DNA of 27,763 nt from Myxococcales bacterium. GTDB taxonomy: Bacteria > Myxococcota > Polyangia > Polyangiales > Polyangiaceae. Each line of letters begins with the position of its first letter. Position 1 is the stretch's first letter. Positions 16,978-25,227 of the stretch are shown here, one piece after another. The translations under genes and the position numbers were made by a program. The notes under the pieces are model-generated. The model made no database searches. It was not told the origin of the DNA and was given only the letters and a program-made list of their open reading frames with translations. The DNA lies in assembly GCA_020430865.1 (NCBI GenBank), contig JAGQIY010000610.1:1-27763 (forward strand), written 5' to 3'.

Positions 16978-18948
16978 CTATGTGACGTCGCGAGCAGTTG
17001 GCAGCGGTGCGGTGTTGCGTCCCGGGGATGACTTCGCCTCCGAGCCAGCAGACGCGGCGCCCGGCGACTCGGTTCGTGGATGTGGGCGGTATTCAGGAAC
17101 AAGAAGACTAAGTGCGTGGCGGATTGCATTCTCGTCGTTGGATTCTATCGCTGAGCGGGCTGCGATGAGCGGCTTCTCAATGTCTTCCAGCGGTACCGGG
17201 CGCTGGCGGCCAACAAAGATCTTTGGATGTCTCGTCTTGTCTGCATGCTCGTCCGCAACCGACAATTCCTCGAAGAGTTTCTCGCCGGGACGCACCCCGG
17301 TGAAGCGAATCTCGACGTCCTCCAGGGCTAATCCCGACAGTCTGACCAAGTCTTCCGCAAGATCTACTATGCGAACAGGCTCGCCCATGTCGAGAATGAA
17401 TATTTCTTTGCCTTGTCCCATTGCCGCGGCCTGCAGGACGAGCTGACAAGCTTCGGGAATTGTCATGAAGTAGCGGCGCATTTCGGGATGAGTGACAGTT
17501 ATTGGTCCGCCCGCGGCTATTTGGCGTTGAAAAATGGGGATCACGCTACCCGCCGAGCCCAGGACGTTGCCGAAACGAACGGTTAGGTACTTTGTTTTCG
17601 ACGTGTGATCGCCGCACGCCTGGATGTACTTCTCGGCGGCTCGCTTGCTCGCACCCATGACGCTCGACGGGTTTACGGCCTTGTCGGTGGAGATCATGAC
17701 GAACTCCTGCGCCCCGAATTCGTTCGCCAGCAGTGCGATTTGTCGCGTACCTAGTACGTTGTTTCTGACGGCCTCGCTGGGGTTCCACTCCATCATCGGC
17801 ACGTGTTTGTGCGCAGCAGCATGGAACACAACGTTCGGAGCGTACCGAGAAAAGACGGTTCGCATTCGCCCTTCGTCGAGAATATCGGCGATGAGCGGCA
17901 CGACCGGGAATTCGAAACCTTGTCCTGACAGCTCCCGGTGGATTTCGAACAGAGCATTCTCAGCTCGCTCCACGAGCAGCAAGCAAGCGGGGCGAAAGCG
18001 GCAGACTTGGCGACACAGCTCGGATCCGATGGAACCACCGGCTCCGGTGACCATTACGACGCGGTCCCGTACCACGTGGCGAATTGCATTGTCTTCGAGC
18101 ACCACAGGCGTCCGCCGAAGGAGGTCCTCAATCGCAACGGCGCGGATGCGGCTCAGATTCACTTGCCCACCAACGATCTCGAAGAGACCCGGGATGACTT
18201 TCACCGTCAGTTTGGCAGCTTGACACTGCGTCGTGATCCGCCGGATCACGGGGCCCGGCGCGTTGGCGATCGTAACCAACGCCTGACGCACGTCGTACTT
18301 GTTGACAATATCGTTCGCGTCGCTTGTCGTGCCGAGAACGCGTACACCGTGGATTACGCTGCCGAGCTTCGACTTGTCATCATCGAGGAAGCCGATGGGG
18401 TCGATTTTGAGGTCTGGTCGCGTCGCGATTTCCTTGGCCACCATGGCGCCCGCCTGACCCGCCCCGACCAGTATCGTCGGAATGGGAGGTGAACCGCCCG
18501 AGATTCGTGTTTGCTGTTCTTTGCGTTCGGCAAGTAGACGACGCAGCACGCGCACTCCGGTGATGCCGAGGAATCCGAGAACGAAATTTATCAGCGTGGT
18601 GCCGAGAGGGACAAGCGCGTACTGAAGGTAGGCGAAGCGGTCTTGGAGAGCCGCAGATAGGAAGCGAACAAGAACAATGGCTGTAGTCCCAAGAGCGAAG
18701 ACTCGGAAGATCTGAGCCGCTTCTCGAAGGCCAACGAAGCGCCAAGCGAATCGGGTAGTGCCAGACAGCGCCAGTAACGCGTATTCGAACAAGACCACGT
18801 ACGGCCAGAGGAACACGGCGCGCTTCAGCATCTGAAGCGGGATTTGGAATTCAAACCGAAGAAGGAACGCTAGCCAGTACGCGAGGGATAGCACGCACGC
18901 GTCGACGGCGATCTGGAGCGCTTGGCGTACCACGCGCCGCACGGTCAA
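16978..18948 (-). CDS. pglF: UDP-GlcNAc 4,6-dehydratase, membrane-bound (PglF/WbpM/CapD family)
   Basis: A 656-residue enzyme anchored by about four N-terminal membrane helices (residues ~10-140). A first Rossmann-like domain follows (TILVGAGQAGAMVAKE, 158-173), then the catalytic short-chain dehydrogenase domain: TGAGGSIGSE (301-310), HAAAHKHVPMME (377-387), STDKAVNPSSVMGASK (420-435) with Asp422-Lys423 at the positions used by PglF/WbpM dehydratases, and RFGNVLGSAGSVIPIF. It converts UDP-GlcNAc to the 4-keto-6-deoxy sugar, the first step to UDP-diNAcBac. The start is either the TTG at 18948, overlapping the preceding TGA in TTGA, or the GTG at 18942; AGGGA lies upstream of both. It is coupled to pglE. 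Confidence 0.93.
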   Translation of the reverse strand: MTVRRVVRQALQIAVDACVLSLAYWLAFLLRFEFQIPLQMLKRAVFLWPYVVLFEYALLALSGTTRFAWRFVGLREAAQIFRVFALGTTAIVLVRFLSAALQDRFAYLQYALVPLGTTLINFVLGFLGITGVRVLRRLLAERKEQQTRISGGSPPIPTILVGAGQAGAMVAKEIATRPDLKIDPIGFLDDDKSKLGSVIHGVRVLGTTSDANDIVNKYDVRQALVTIANAPGPVIRRITTQCQAAKLTVKVIPGLFEIVGGQVNLSRIRAVAIEDLLRRTPVVLEDNAIRHVVRDRVVMVTGAGGSIGSELCRQVCRFRPACLLLVERAENALFEIHRELSGQGFEFPVVPLIADILDEGRMRTVFSRYAPNVVFHAAAHKHVPMMEWNPSEAVRNNVLGTRQIALLANEFGAQEFVMISTDKAVNPSSVMGASKRAAEKYIQACGDHTSKTKYLTVRFGNVLGSAGSVIPIFQRQIAAGGPITVTHPEMRRYFMTIPEACQLVLQAAAMGQGKEIFILDMGEPVRIVDLAEDLVRLSGLALEDVEIRFTGVRPGEKLFEELSVADEHADKTRHPKIFVGRQRPVPLEDIEKPLIAARSAIESNDENAIRHALSLLVPEYRPHPRTESPGAASAGSEAKSSPGRNTAPLPTARDVT

Positions 18949-20099
18949 CGTGTCCCTGCTGCGCCGGGAGTGGTCAGGACTGCGTCGACCACGCGGTCCC
19001 GATCGGTATCCGACAGAGAGGAACCGCTGGGCAAGCAGAGCCCGGACTCAAACAGCTTCGTGCTCACATTGGTTCCGATGAAGGGAAACCTCTCGAATGC
19101 CGGCTGGAGGTGCATGGGTTTCCAAACCGGTCGAGCCTCGATGTTGTGCTCAGCCAGCCAGTCACATACGTCATCTCGCGACGCTCCAAATGCGCCCCCG
19201 TCCACCGTCGCGCAGGTGAGCCATCGCGTTGATCGGCCGTACTTCGCCTCTGGCATGAAAGTCCAGCCCGGCAGCCCGCCGAGCTTCCGTTGATATGCGC
19301 TGAAGTTCTCTCGGCGTTTGTCCACACGGCTTTCGAGGCGCGCGAGCTGCGCTCTTCCAACGCCAGCCAACAGGTTGCTCAGCCTGTAGTTGTAGCCTAC
19401 CTCCGAGTGTTGATAGTGGCGTGCAGGCTCACGCGCCTGCGTCGCGAGGTGGCGCGCGCGTTCGATCCACAGCTTGTTCTTCGACACGAGCATTCCGCCA
19501 CCCGAGGTCGTGATGATCTTGTTGCCATTGAAAGAGAACACGCCCAGGTCGCCCAACGTCCCCGCCGGTTGCTCACGGTACGTTGCACCAAGCGCTTCGG
19601 CCGCGTCTTCAACGATGGGTACGTCGAATTCCGCGCACACCTCGCGGATGCGATCGTAGTCGGAGCACTGCCCATACAAGTCCACAGTGATGACCGCTGC
19701 CACCCTTCGGCCGAGTCGCTTCCGGCTCTCGAGTGCCTCAAGCAGGAGGTCAGGGTCCATAGTCCAGGTGGACTCGAGCGAGTCCACGAATACGGGAGTT
19801 GCTCCGACGTACCGCACCGCGTTCGCTGTCGCCGCAAAGGTTAAGGTTGACACCACGACCTCATCCGTAGAGCGAACACCCAGCACCAGAAGCGCCAGGT
19901 GCAGCGCGGCTGTTCCGCTCGAAAGAGCCACCGCGCAGAACTGGTCCCCGAGTCGCGCGCAGATCTCTGCCTCAAAAGCGTCTACGTGTGGGCCCAACGG
20001 AGCGATCCAGTTCGAAGCGAAGGCGTCCAGTAGAAGCCGCCGTTCTTCTTCGCCGACGTGAGGAGGGGAGAGGTAGATCTGTGCTTCGCTGAAAGTCAT
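18945..20099 (-). CDS. pglE: PLP-dependent UDP-4-keto-6-deoxy-GlcNAc 4-aminotransferase (PglE-like, DegT/DnrJ/EryC1 family)
   Basis: A 384-residue cytosolic aminotransferase. The ATG at 20099 overlaps the pglD stop in ATGA and gives the usual family length; the open frame upstream is Arg-rich and runs antisense-like through pglD. It starts IYLSPPHVGEEERRLL and ASNWIAPLGPHVDAFE, almost the same wording as Campylobacter PglE. VEDAAEALGATY (163-174) and FSFNGNKIITTSGGG (188-202) include the PLP-binding Lys194, and RPVWKPMHLQPAF and LCLPSGSSLS close the protein. It transfers an amino group from glutamate to C4, giving UDP-4-amino-4,6-dideoxy-GlcNAc. Its position between dehydratase and acetyltransferase genes supports this. 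Confidence 0.94.
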   Translation of the reverse strand: MTFSEAQIYLSPPHVGEEERRLLLDAFASNWIAPLGPHVDAFEAEICARLGDQFCAVALSSGTAALHLALLVLGVRSTDEVVVSTLTFAATANAVRYVGATPVFVDSLESTWTMDPDLLLEALESRKRLGRRVAAVITVDLYGQCSDYDRIREVCAEFDVPIVEDAAEALGATYREQPAGTLGDLGVFSFNGNKIITTSGGGMLVSKNKLWIERARHLATQAREPARHYQHSEVGYNYRLSNLLAGVGRAQLARLESRVDKRRENFSAYQRKLGGLPGWTFMPEAKYGRSTRWLTCATVDGGAFGASRDDVCDWLAEHNIEARPVWKPMHLQPAFERFPFIGTNVSTKLFESGLCLPSGSSLSDTDRDRVVDAVLTTPGAAGTR

Positions 20100-20743
20100 G
20101 CGTCCTCGCGCTGCTGGCGGATGATTCGGGCCGGCACTCCGACTGCCACGGCTCCCGCCGCGATGTCGCGGATAACGACGGCTCCAGCTCCGGCAATTGC
20201 ACCGGCGCCAATTGTAGTCATCGGCAGCATCGTTGCGCCTATTCCCAGTTGGGCCAGTTCGCCAACACGCGCCGCTCCTCCCACCGTAGCGTTGGGCGAG
20301 ACGTGCGCGAATCTTTCGACCACCGCGTCGTGCTCGATGATAGCTCCGGTGTTGATTATTGCGCCTGGGCCGACGGAAGCCTCGGCATTTACCACCGCAT
20401 TTGCCAAAACCACGCACCCCATACCCAGGTGCGCGGACACGGCAACGGTGGCGGACGGATGGACTGCTGTGTGCAACTTGAAGCCAAGTCTTGCGATTTG
20501 TTCTGCGATCCGTGCACGCTGGTCGTTCGCGCCGATTGCCAGCACGAGCTCTATGCTTGCCCGACTTTGCGAACCAAGCCAGCCGAGGGTTCCTAGAACG
20601 GGAAGACCGAGCACGGTTGCTCCCGCCTTGCCTGGGTCGTCGTCCAGGAAGCCTGCCACGACTCTGTTTTCGCGTAGAGCGCAGTCTGCGACTACTTTGC
20701 CGTGTCCGCCAGCGCCAACAACTACCGTCTCGACTACGGACAC
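20096..20743 (-). CDS. pglD: UDP-4-amino-sugar N-acetyltransferase (PglD/NeuD family)
   Basis: A 215-residue acetyl-CoA-dependent enzyme. The N-terminal nucleotide-binding half carries VVVGAGGHGKVVAD (7-20) and FLDDDPGK; the C-terminal half (from ~95) is a left-handed beta-helix of hexapeptide repeats, with the catalytic segment NTGAIIEHDAVVERFAHVSP placing His138 and His147 where PglD has its active-site histidines. It acetylates the C4 amine to give UDP-N,N'-diacetylbacillosamine. The start is a GTG at 20743, three bases after the pglC stop, and the gene overlaps pglE by four bases. NeuD-type sugar acetyltransferases are the alternative, but the pglC-F context is decisive for me. Confidence 0.93.
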   Translation of the reverse strand: MSVVETVVVGAGGHGKVVADCALRENRVVAGFLDDDPGKAGATVLGLPVLGTLGWLGSQSRASIELVLAIGANDQRARIAEQIARLGFKLHTAVHPSATVAVSAHLGMGCVVLANAVVNAEASVGPGAIINTGAIIEHDAVVERFAHVSPNATVGGAARVGELAQLGIGATMLPMTTIGAGAIAGAGAVVIRDIAAGAVAVGVPARIIRQQREDA

Positions 20744-20746
20744 CGA

Positions 20747-21379
20747 CTAGTCCCCTTCGGCCGGTGCCGCGTTGCCTAGGAACTCCGGCATTGTTGCGTG
20801 TTCATCAGCGTTCACGCCGCTTCGCTGCAAGACCCGCAGCGCCGTCAAGGCTAGTATCTTCGCGTCCAACGAGAGCGACCAGTTGTCGACGTACCAGAGG
20901 TCGAAAGCGAATTTCTCTTGCCAGCTCAGTTGGTTCCGTCCGCAGACCTGGGCCCAGCCGGTAATGCCGGGCAGTACGTCGTGTCTCCTAAGCTGTTCCG
21001 GGGAATAGCGTTCCAGATACTTCATGAGGAGGGGACGTGGGCCCACGAGGCTTAGGTCGCCACGCAGCACGTTCCAGAGTTGAGGGAGCTCATCGAGGCT
21101 CGCGCTTCGAAGGAACCGACCCACCGCGGTCAAGCGATCGGCGTCTGGCAAGTCGCGGCCAGTATCATCCGTCCGGTTCGCCATCGTTCGAAGCTTGAGA
21201 AGCGTGAACGGCCGACCTTTCAGTCCGGGTCGCACCTGTCGGAAAAGTATCGGCCGACCCATGGTGGCCCAAATCGCCAGGGCGGCGGCGCCGAGGACCG
21301 GACTGAGCAGAATCAGCCCAGTGCCAGCCGCCACGCGGTCAAACGTGACCTTGACCACCTTTGGAAAGCCCCGTTGCAT
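20747..21379 (-). CDS. pglC: Initiating phosphoglycosyltransferase (PglC-like, monotopic bacterial sugar transferase)
   Basis: A 210-residue membrane-associated enzyme that transfers phospho-sugar from a UDP-sugar to undecaprenyl phosphate, here probably diNAcBac-1-phosphate. I place the start at the ATG at 21379, giving the ~200-residue minimal length of PglC; the open frame extends back to 21559 but that part overlaps a palindrome and looks non-native. Visible: the re-entrant membrane helix FDRVAAGTGLILLSPVLGAA, FRQVRPGLKGRPFTLLKLRTM, the Asp-Glu pair in SASLDELPQLWNVLRGD, SLVGPRPLLMKYL and PGITGWAQVCGRN, and the family C-terminus LTALRVLQRSGVN. Small size without extra membrane helices separates it from WcaJ/WbaP-type enzymes. 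First gene of the operon. Confidence 0.94.
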   Translation of the reverse strand: MQRGFPKVVKVTFDRVAAGTGLILLSPVLGAAALAIWATMGRPILFRQVRPGLKGRPFTLLKLRTMANRTDDTGRDLPDADRLTAVGRFLRSASLDELPQLWNVLRGDLSLVGPRPLLMKYLERYSPEQLRRHDVLPGITGWAQVCGRNQLSWQEKFAFDLWYVDNWSLSLDAKILALTALRVLQRSGVNADEHATMPEFLGNAAPAEGD

Positions 21380-21547
21380 ACCGTCTCGTTTCGTTGCCTC
21401 AAGGTCGAGTTGGATTCTACTACCAGGTTGCCTGCGTCCACCCAGCGCCATAAACTCAGCGACCCTGGGGACGAATTGGGGGCCGTGGCCCCCGATTGAA
21501 CTTGTGGCCGTTAAGCCGCAACTCATGCAGTCCGGGTTCTTTCTCCG
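21380..21547. promoter_or_regulatory. Divergent promoter region between pgl operon and Wzz/BY-kinase gene
   Basis: These 168 bases should contain the promoters of the pglC-D-E-F operon (-) and the tyrosine-kinase/membrane-protein pair (+). The strongest visible structure is a near-perfect palindrome at 21474-21497, listed separately. I do not see convincing -35/-10 boxes, and the ATG at 21548 lacks a clear Shine-Dalgarno. Confidence 0.4.
21474..21497. promoter_or_regulatory. 24-bp near-perfect palindrome (operator-like or hairpin)
   Basis: The arms AATTGGGGGCC (21474-21484) and GGCCCCCGATT (21487-21497) pair over 11 positions with a single T:G mismatch and a two-base GT centre. It sits 50 bases before the BY-kinase ATG and 95 bases before the pglC ATG, the right place for a shared regulator site. 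No U-tract follows on either strand, so an intrinsic terminator is unlikely. Confidence 0.5.
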
Positions 21548-23770
21548 ATGCTCCCGCACGACATAACCGAAACCTCAGACGGTTCGAAGGACGACGGCCT
21601 TTCCGCTCGCGAGGTCTGGGGAGCGCTGCGCAAACACTGGGTAATCCTCGTGGTTATCGCAGTTGGGGTTACCCTCTTGGCCACGTTCTACGCCATGGGT
21701 CAGACGAAGGTCTACCGGGCCGCGAGCACAATCCAGATCGATCCCACACCTCCGAAACCCCTTGGCAACGACGTCCAGAGCGTGGACGTAGGCGCTGGTG
21801 CCTACTGGGCAAACAAGGAGTACTACGAAACGCAGTACAAGATCATTGCGAGTCGCCGGGTTGCTCTCCTGACAGTTCGCGCACTGGGGCTGCAACACGA
21901 CTCTGCATTCCTTGAAAACGCGTTGTCATCGTCGAGCGATGCGAACGTTACGCCGGAAGAGGCCGCAGAGGTCTTGCGCTCAAGAGTCCACGTCGAGCCA
22001 GAGAAAGACAGTCGGCTGGTGATCGTCAGTTTCGAGGATGCCGACCCGTCGCGTGCACAGCGCATCGTTTCCGCGCTGGTCGACACGTACATTAGGGAGA
22101 ACCTCGATAGCGCCCTCTCTTCAAACCAATCGTCGGGCGATTGGTTGCGAGGTCAGCTGAGCAAGCTGAAGAAGGAGCTCGAAACCAGTGAACTGAAGCT
22201 ACATGAGTACAAGCGCGACAAGAATATCCTTTCAATGTCCATGGACGACCAATCGAACATGTTGCGCGAGGAAATGCGCCAGCTCAATGAAGCCTTGACC
22301 GGCGTCCGAGCGAGGCAGGAAAAGATTTCGGCCCGCAAGAGCGAGTTGCAGAAGATCAGCGCCGATAACCCGACGGATCTTCCGGCGCGCGAACTGCTCG
22401 AAAGCCAAGTGCTGCAACAACTTCGCGGCGACTACGTTGCCGCGAAGCGAGACGAACAGAGTCTGCTCCAATCGGGCAAGGGGCCCAATCACCCGGACGT
22501 AAGAGCTGCTGCAGCGCGCACCGCGGTGACGCGTAAGGCCCTTCTAGCCGAGATATCCAATATCAAGCGTTCGGTTGATCGCGACTTGGATGCAGCCAAG
22601 AGGGAGGTGCGCGGGCTCAGCCATCTGTACGAGGCGGCGAAGCGAAAGGCGCTGAACGTCAACCTGTTGGAGATCGAGTACAAGCGACTTGAGCGCTCAA
22701 AAAAGAACACCGAGAAACTCTACTCGCTCGTTCTCGAACGATCCAAGGAGAGCGAGTTGGCCGGGTTGATGCGCTTCAACAACATCAGAGTCGTAGATTC
22801 CGCGCTCGTACCGACCAAGCCAGTTAGGCCCAACATCCCGTTCAGTGCTGGCGTGGGCCTATTAGTGGGACTTGCGATCGGATTCGCCTCCGCACTCGCC
22901 CGCGAATTGTTGGACCGAAGCATCAAGACTGCGGCCGATGTCGAGCGAGAACTCGACACATCGTTGCTTGGTACGCTGCCAAAAGTGGATAGCTCGGACA
23001 GTGGGTATGGCAGCTACGGCCCGCGGCACCGGCGGCTCAAACGCTCTCCGGCGAGCGACGCGCCGCCAGAACTTGTGGTCCACACTCACCCCACCAGCGC
23101 GGTAGCAGAGGCTGCTCGTGCAATGCGTACCAATATTCTGTTCATGTCGCCGGACAAGCCATTTACGCGGTTGCTGGTTACCAGTGCGGCGCCGTCGGAA
23201 GGGAAAACCACGGTGGCGTGCTGCCTCGCCACCGCGATGGCTCAGGCGGGTCACCGCGTGCTTCTGATCGACTGTGACTTGCGGCGGCCGCGACTGCACA
23301 AGATCTTCCGCAAACGCAACGACATTGGCATCACCACCGGGCTGCTCGACCGAACGCTGCTGGCGACCGCAGATCTGAGCACGGACGTGGAGCACTTGAG
23401 CGTCCTTCCGGCCGGGCCAAGTGTGCCAAATCCGGCCGAGATTATTCAAAGCACGAGCTTTGCCCGGTTGCTCGACCATGTTCAAGCTGACTACGACCGG
23501 GTCGTGATCGACAGCCCACCGCTAATTCCCGTAACAGACGCAGCCGTGTTGTCGTCGCTCGTTGATGGTACTGTGGTGGTGGTGCGTGCCTTCAAGACGA
23601 GCAAGGATGTTGGCCGTCACGCGCTGCGCTCGCTTCGTGCAGTCGGGTCACGAATCGTCGGGGTGGTTCTTAACCTTGTCGAATCACGGTCTGCTGGGTA
23701 CGGGTATTACTACCACTACTATGGTAGTTCCACCGACGGTGAGGACGGGGCGAGGGCTGCCGCAGAATAG
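21548..23770 (+). CDS. Polysaccharide co-polymerase fused to bacterial tyrosine kinase (Wzz/BY-kinase)
   Basis: A 740-residue inner-membrane protein controlling chain length and export. Residues ~20-50 contain the first membrane helix (HWVILVVIAVGVTLLATFYA) of a Wzz domain, followed by a long periplasmic coiled-coil region rich in Lys/Glu (~190-390). A second helix near 430-450 (IPFSAGVGLLVGLAIGFASA) follows the PxxP-like segment PTKPVRPNIP. The cytoplasmic kinase domain has Walker A SAAPSEGKTT (546-555, Lys553), Walker A' LLIDCDLRRPRLH and Walker B DRVVIDSPPL, and the C-terminus carries the expected tyrosine cluster GYGYYYHYYG as autophosphorylation sites. The single-chain form is usual in Proteobacteria. 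It forms a two-gene unit with the following membrane protein. Confidence 0.94.
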   Translation: MLPHDITETSDGSKDDGLSAREVWGALRKHWVILVVIAVGVTLLATFYAMGQTKVYRAASTIQIDPTPPKPLGNDVQSVDVGAGAYWANKEYYETQYKIIASRRVALLTVRALGLQHDSAFLENALSSSSDANVTPEEAAEVLRSRVHVEPEKDSRLVIVSFEDADPSRAQRIVSALVDTYIRENLDSALSSNQSSGDWLRGQLSKLKKELETSELKLHEYKRDKNILSMSMDDQSNMLREEMRQLNEALTGVRARQEKISARKSELQKISADNPTDLPARELLESQVLQQLRGDYVAAKRDEQSLLQSGKGPNHPDVRAAAARTAVTRKALLAEISNIKRSVDRDLDAAKREVRGLSHLYEAAKRKALNVNLLEIEYKRLERSKKNTEKLYSLVLERSKESELAGLMRFNNIRVVDSALVPTKPVRPNIPFSAGVGLLVGLAIGFASALARELLDRSIKTAADVERELDTSLLGTLPKVDSSDSGYGSYGPRHRRLKRSPASDAPPELVVHTHPTSAVAEAARAMRTNILFMSPDKPFTRLLVTSAAPSEGKTTVACCLATAMAQAGHRVLLIDCDLRRPRLHKIFRKRNDIGITTGLLDRTLLATADLSTDVEHLSVLPAGPSVPNPAEIIQSTSFARLLDHVQADYDRVVIDSPPLIPVTDAAVLSSLVDGTVVVVRAFKTSKDVGRHALRSLRAVGSRIVGVVLNLVESRSAGYGYYYHYYGSSTDGEDGARAAAE

Positions 23771-23777
23771 AGGAAAG
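23771..23777 (+). promoter_or_regulatory. Ribosome-binding site for the 23782 gene
   Basis: AGGAAAG lies four bases before the ATG at 23782 and directly after the stop of the kinase gene, supporting co-transcription and the chosen start. Confidence 0.7.
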
Positions 23778-23781
23778 ACGA

Positions 23782-25086
23782 ATGCGGGATGTTATCGCCG
23801 TCTTCCTTCTAGTTGTCGTCTCATCAGTAGGGTTCGGCCCAGCCGTCCGACGCATGCTGGGGTCGGAACGGATTGTGGTTTGGCTCGGGTTCGCGCTTCA
23901 CGCTTCCGTGCCGTATCTTACGCTTTGGATCATGCACACTGCCTACGGCAGCGTTGCCGATGCGTTGAGCTACTATCACTTCGGTGAGGGGGTAGCTCGA
24001 TTTGTCAGTCTGGACATCAAGAACAACGCTGGCGAGTTGCTCAAGTTGATCTTTCAGCAAGACGCTCGAATCCCGGCGACGGTCTATGGCGTAGGGAGCC
24101 CGACGGGAACGATGACGGGGATCGCTGCGCTGTTGGTTCTGACGATTGGCGGCGCATGGCCGAGCACGGTGGCTGTTAGCCTGTTCTCGTATTCGGGGCA
24201 GGTTGCAGCATATTCAGCCATGCGCACTCACTTCGGTCGAGCGCCGATTCCCATTGCTGTTGGGATGCTGCTAGTTCCGTCGGTTGTGTTCTGGACGAGC
24301 TCGCTGCAGAAGGAAACGCTGGCGGTGGCTGGGTTGGGTTGGCTCGTATTTGCGCTCGTGTCCTTCATGCAGAAACGTGTGTTCCGCGGCGTCGTGATTG
24401 GGGTCATGGCGGCAGGGCTTGTCGCGTTGACCAAGCCATACGTGCTTCTGCCCGCGGCGATGGCGGCGGGCGTTTGGTTCTACTGGCGGCAGGCCGCGGG
24501 TGGCACGGGCCCGAAAATAAGGCCAATGTGGCTAGTCCTTGCATTCGTCTTTACGGCGGTCGCGATTGCAGCACTTGGGTCAGCATTCCCGCAGTTCGCG
24601 TTCGAGCGCTTCGCTGACGAGGCTGCTGCTCGACGACACGCTGGAGGGTTGGTTGGCGGGGGCTCGTACTTCGAGATCGGCAGCGTGGAAAACACTGGGT
24701 TTTGGTCCCTGATGGCGCTGGCGCCGATGGGCCTGCTCTCTGCACTGTTCCGGCCATCCGTATTCGATGTGAAAAATTCGCTGATGGCGGTCAACGCGTT
24801 CGAAACGTCGCTCCTGACCGTCTTGATGGTGGTAACCGCCGTTCGATTCGGCTTTCGTGGAGCAGGAAAAAAGGTCGCAGCCTCACCAGCGCTGGTCTTC
24901 TTTTTCGTCTTCACGGTGGTATTTGCTTTGGCGGTCGGCTTGACCACCACAAATCTTGGGACGCTTTCTCGCTACCGCGTTCCGATGATGCCGTTCTTCG
25001 CAACGCTCGTGGCTGCTCTTGCGATCGGGCGGCAGAAACGCCGAGTGGTTGTTCTTCGCCAGGAACGTCCTCCCGCCTCCGCCTAA
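23782..25086 (+). CDS. Polytopic inner-membrane protein, candidate Wzy-type polymerase
   Basis: A 434-residue protein with about ten hydrophobic helices. I do not recognise a named domain with certainty. Features seen: a polar loop ADALSYYHFGEGVARF after the second helix, resembling the Asp-x-x-x-Tyr-Tyr loop of some O-antigen polymerases and EpsG-like proteins; PSVVFWTSSLQKETLAV, resembling the P-x4-W-x5-K/R-E stretch seen in such polymerases; and a C-terminal NLGTLSRYRVPMMPFFATL, a pattern known in polymerases and in lipid-linked glycosyltransferases. Position directly after the Wzz/BY-kinase gene suits a polymerase. The Wzy_C protein at 1302 may instead be a ligase, or each may act on a different product. 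Function is inferred. Confidence 0.75.
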   Translation: MRDVIAVFLLVVVSSVGFGPAVRRMLGSERIVVWLGFALHASVPYLTLWIMHTAYGSVADALSYYHFGEGVARFVSLDIKNNAGELLKLIFQQDARIPATVYGVGSPTGTMTGIAALLVLTIGGAWPSTVAVSLFSYSGQVAAYSAMRTHFGRAPIPIAVGMLLVPSVVFWTSSLQKETLAVAGLGWLVFALVSFMQKRVFRGVVIGVMAAGLVALTKPYVLLPAAMAAGVWFYWRQAAGGTGPKIRPMWLVLAFVFTAVAIAALGSAFPQFAFERFADEAAARRHAGGLVGGGSYFEIGSVENTGFWSLMALAPMGLLSALFRPSVFDVKNSLMAVNAFETSLLTVLMVVTAVRFGFRGAGKKVAASPALVFFFVFTVVFALAVGLTTTNLGTLSRYRVPMMPFFATLVAALAIGRQKRRVVVLRQERPPASA

Positions 25087-25227
25087 AGGTTGACCCGATT
25101 TCCGGCACGAGCCACGTATACGGACGTAGCGGAACCGAGGACTCCCCCCGTAAGCTGTCCAAGCATCACGGGGGGAGACCGCACAGCCTCTTTGAGCGGG
25201 CCGAGGCGGTTCACGTGCCGGGGCCCT
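25087..25227. other. Gene-free gap between convergent genes
   Basis: These 141 bases separate the ends of the 23782 membrane-protein gene (+) and the four-repeat lipoprotein gene (-). The only structure seen is the hairpin at 25142-25177. Confidence 0.5.
25142..25177. terminator. Perfect 10-bp GC-rich hairpin between convergent genes
   Basis: CTCCCCCCGT (25142-25151) and ACGGGGGGAG (25168-25177) are exact reverse complements with a 16-base loop. Location between two converging stop codons suits a bidirectional terminator, but there is no T-run on either side, so it would be an atypical intrinsic terminator or an RNA-end stabiliser. Confidence 0.5.

Noticed and set aside
20100..20417. Upstream extension of the pglE open frame
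   Set aside because: The extra 106 residues are Arg/Gly-rich, overlap pglD in another frame, and the ATG at 20099 gives the normal family length and an ATGA coupling.
20058..20750. A 230-codon + strand open frame opposite pglD
   Set aside because: Antisense shadow of the hexapeptide repeats; low-complexity Ala/Pro/Ser composition only mirrors them.
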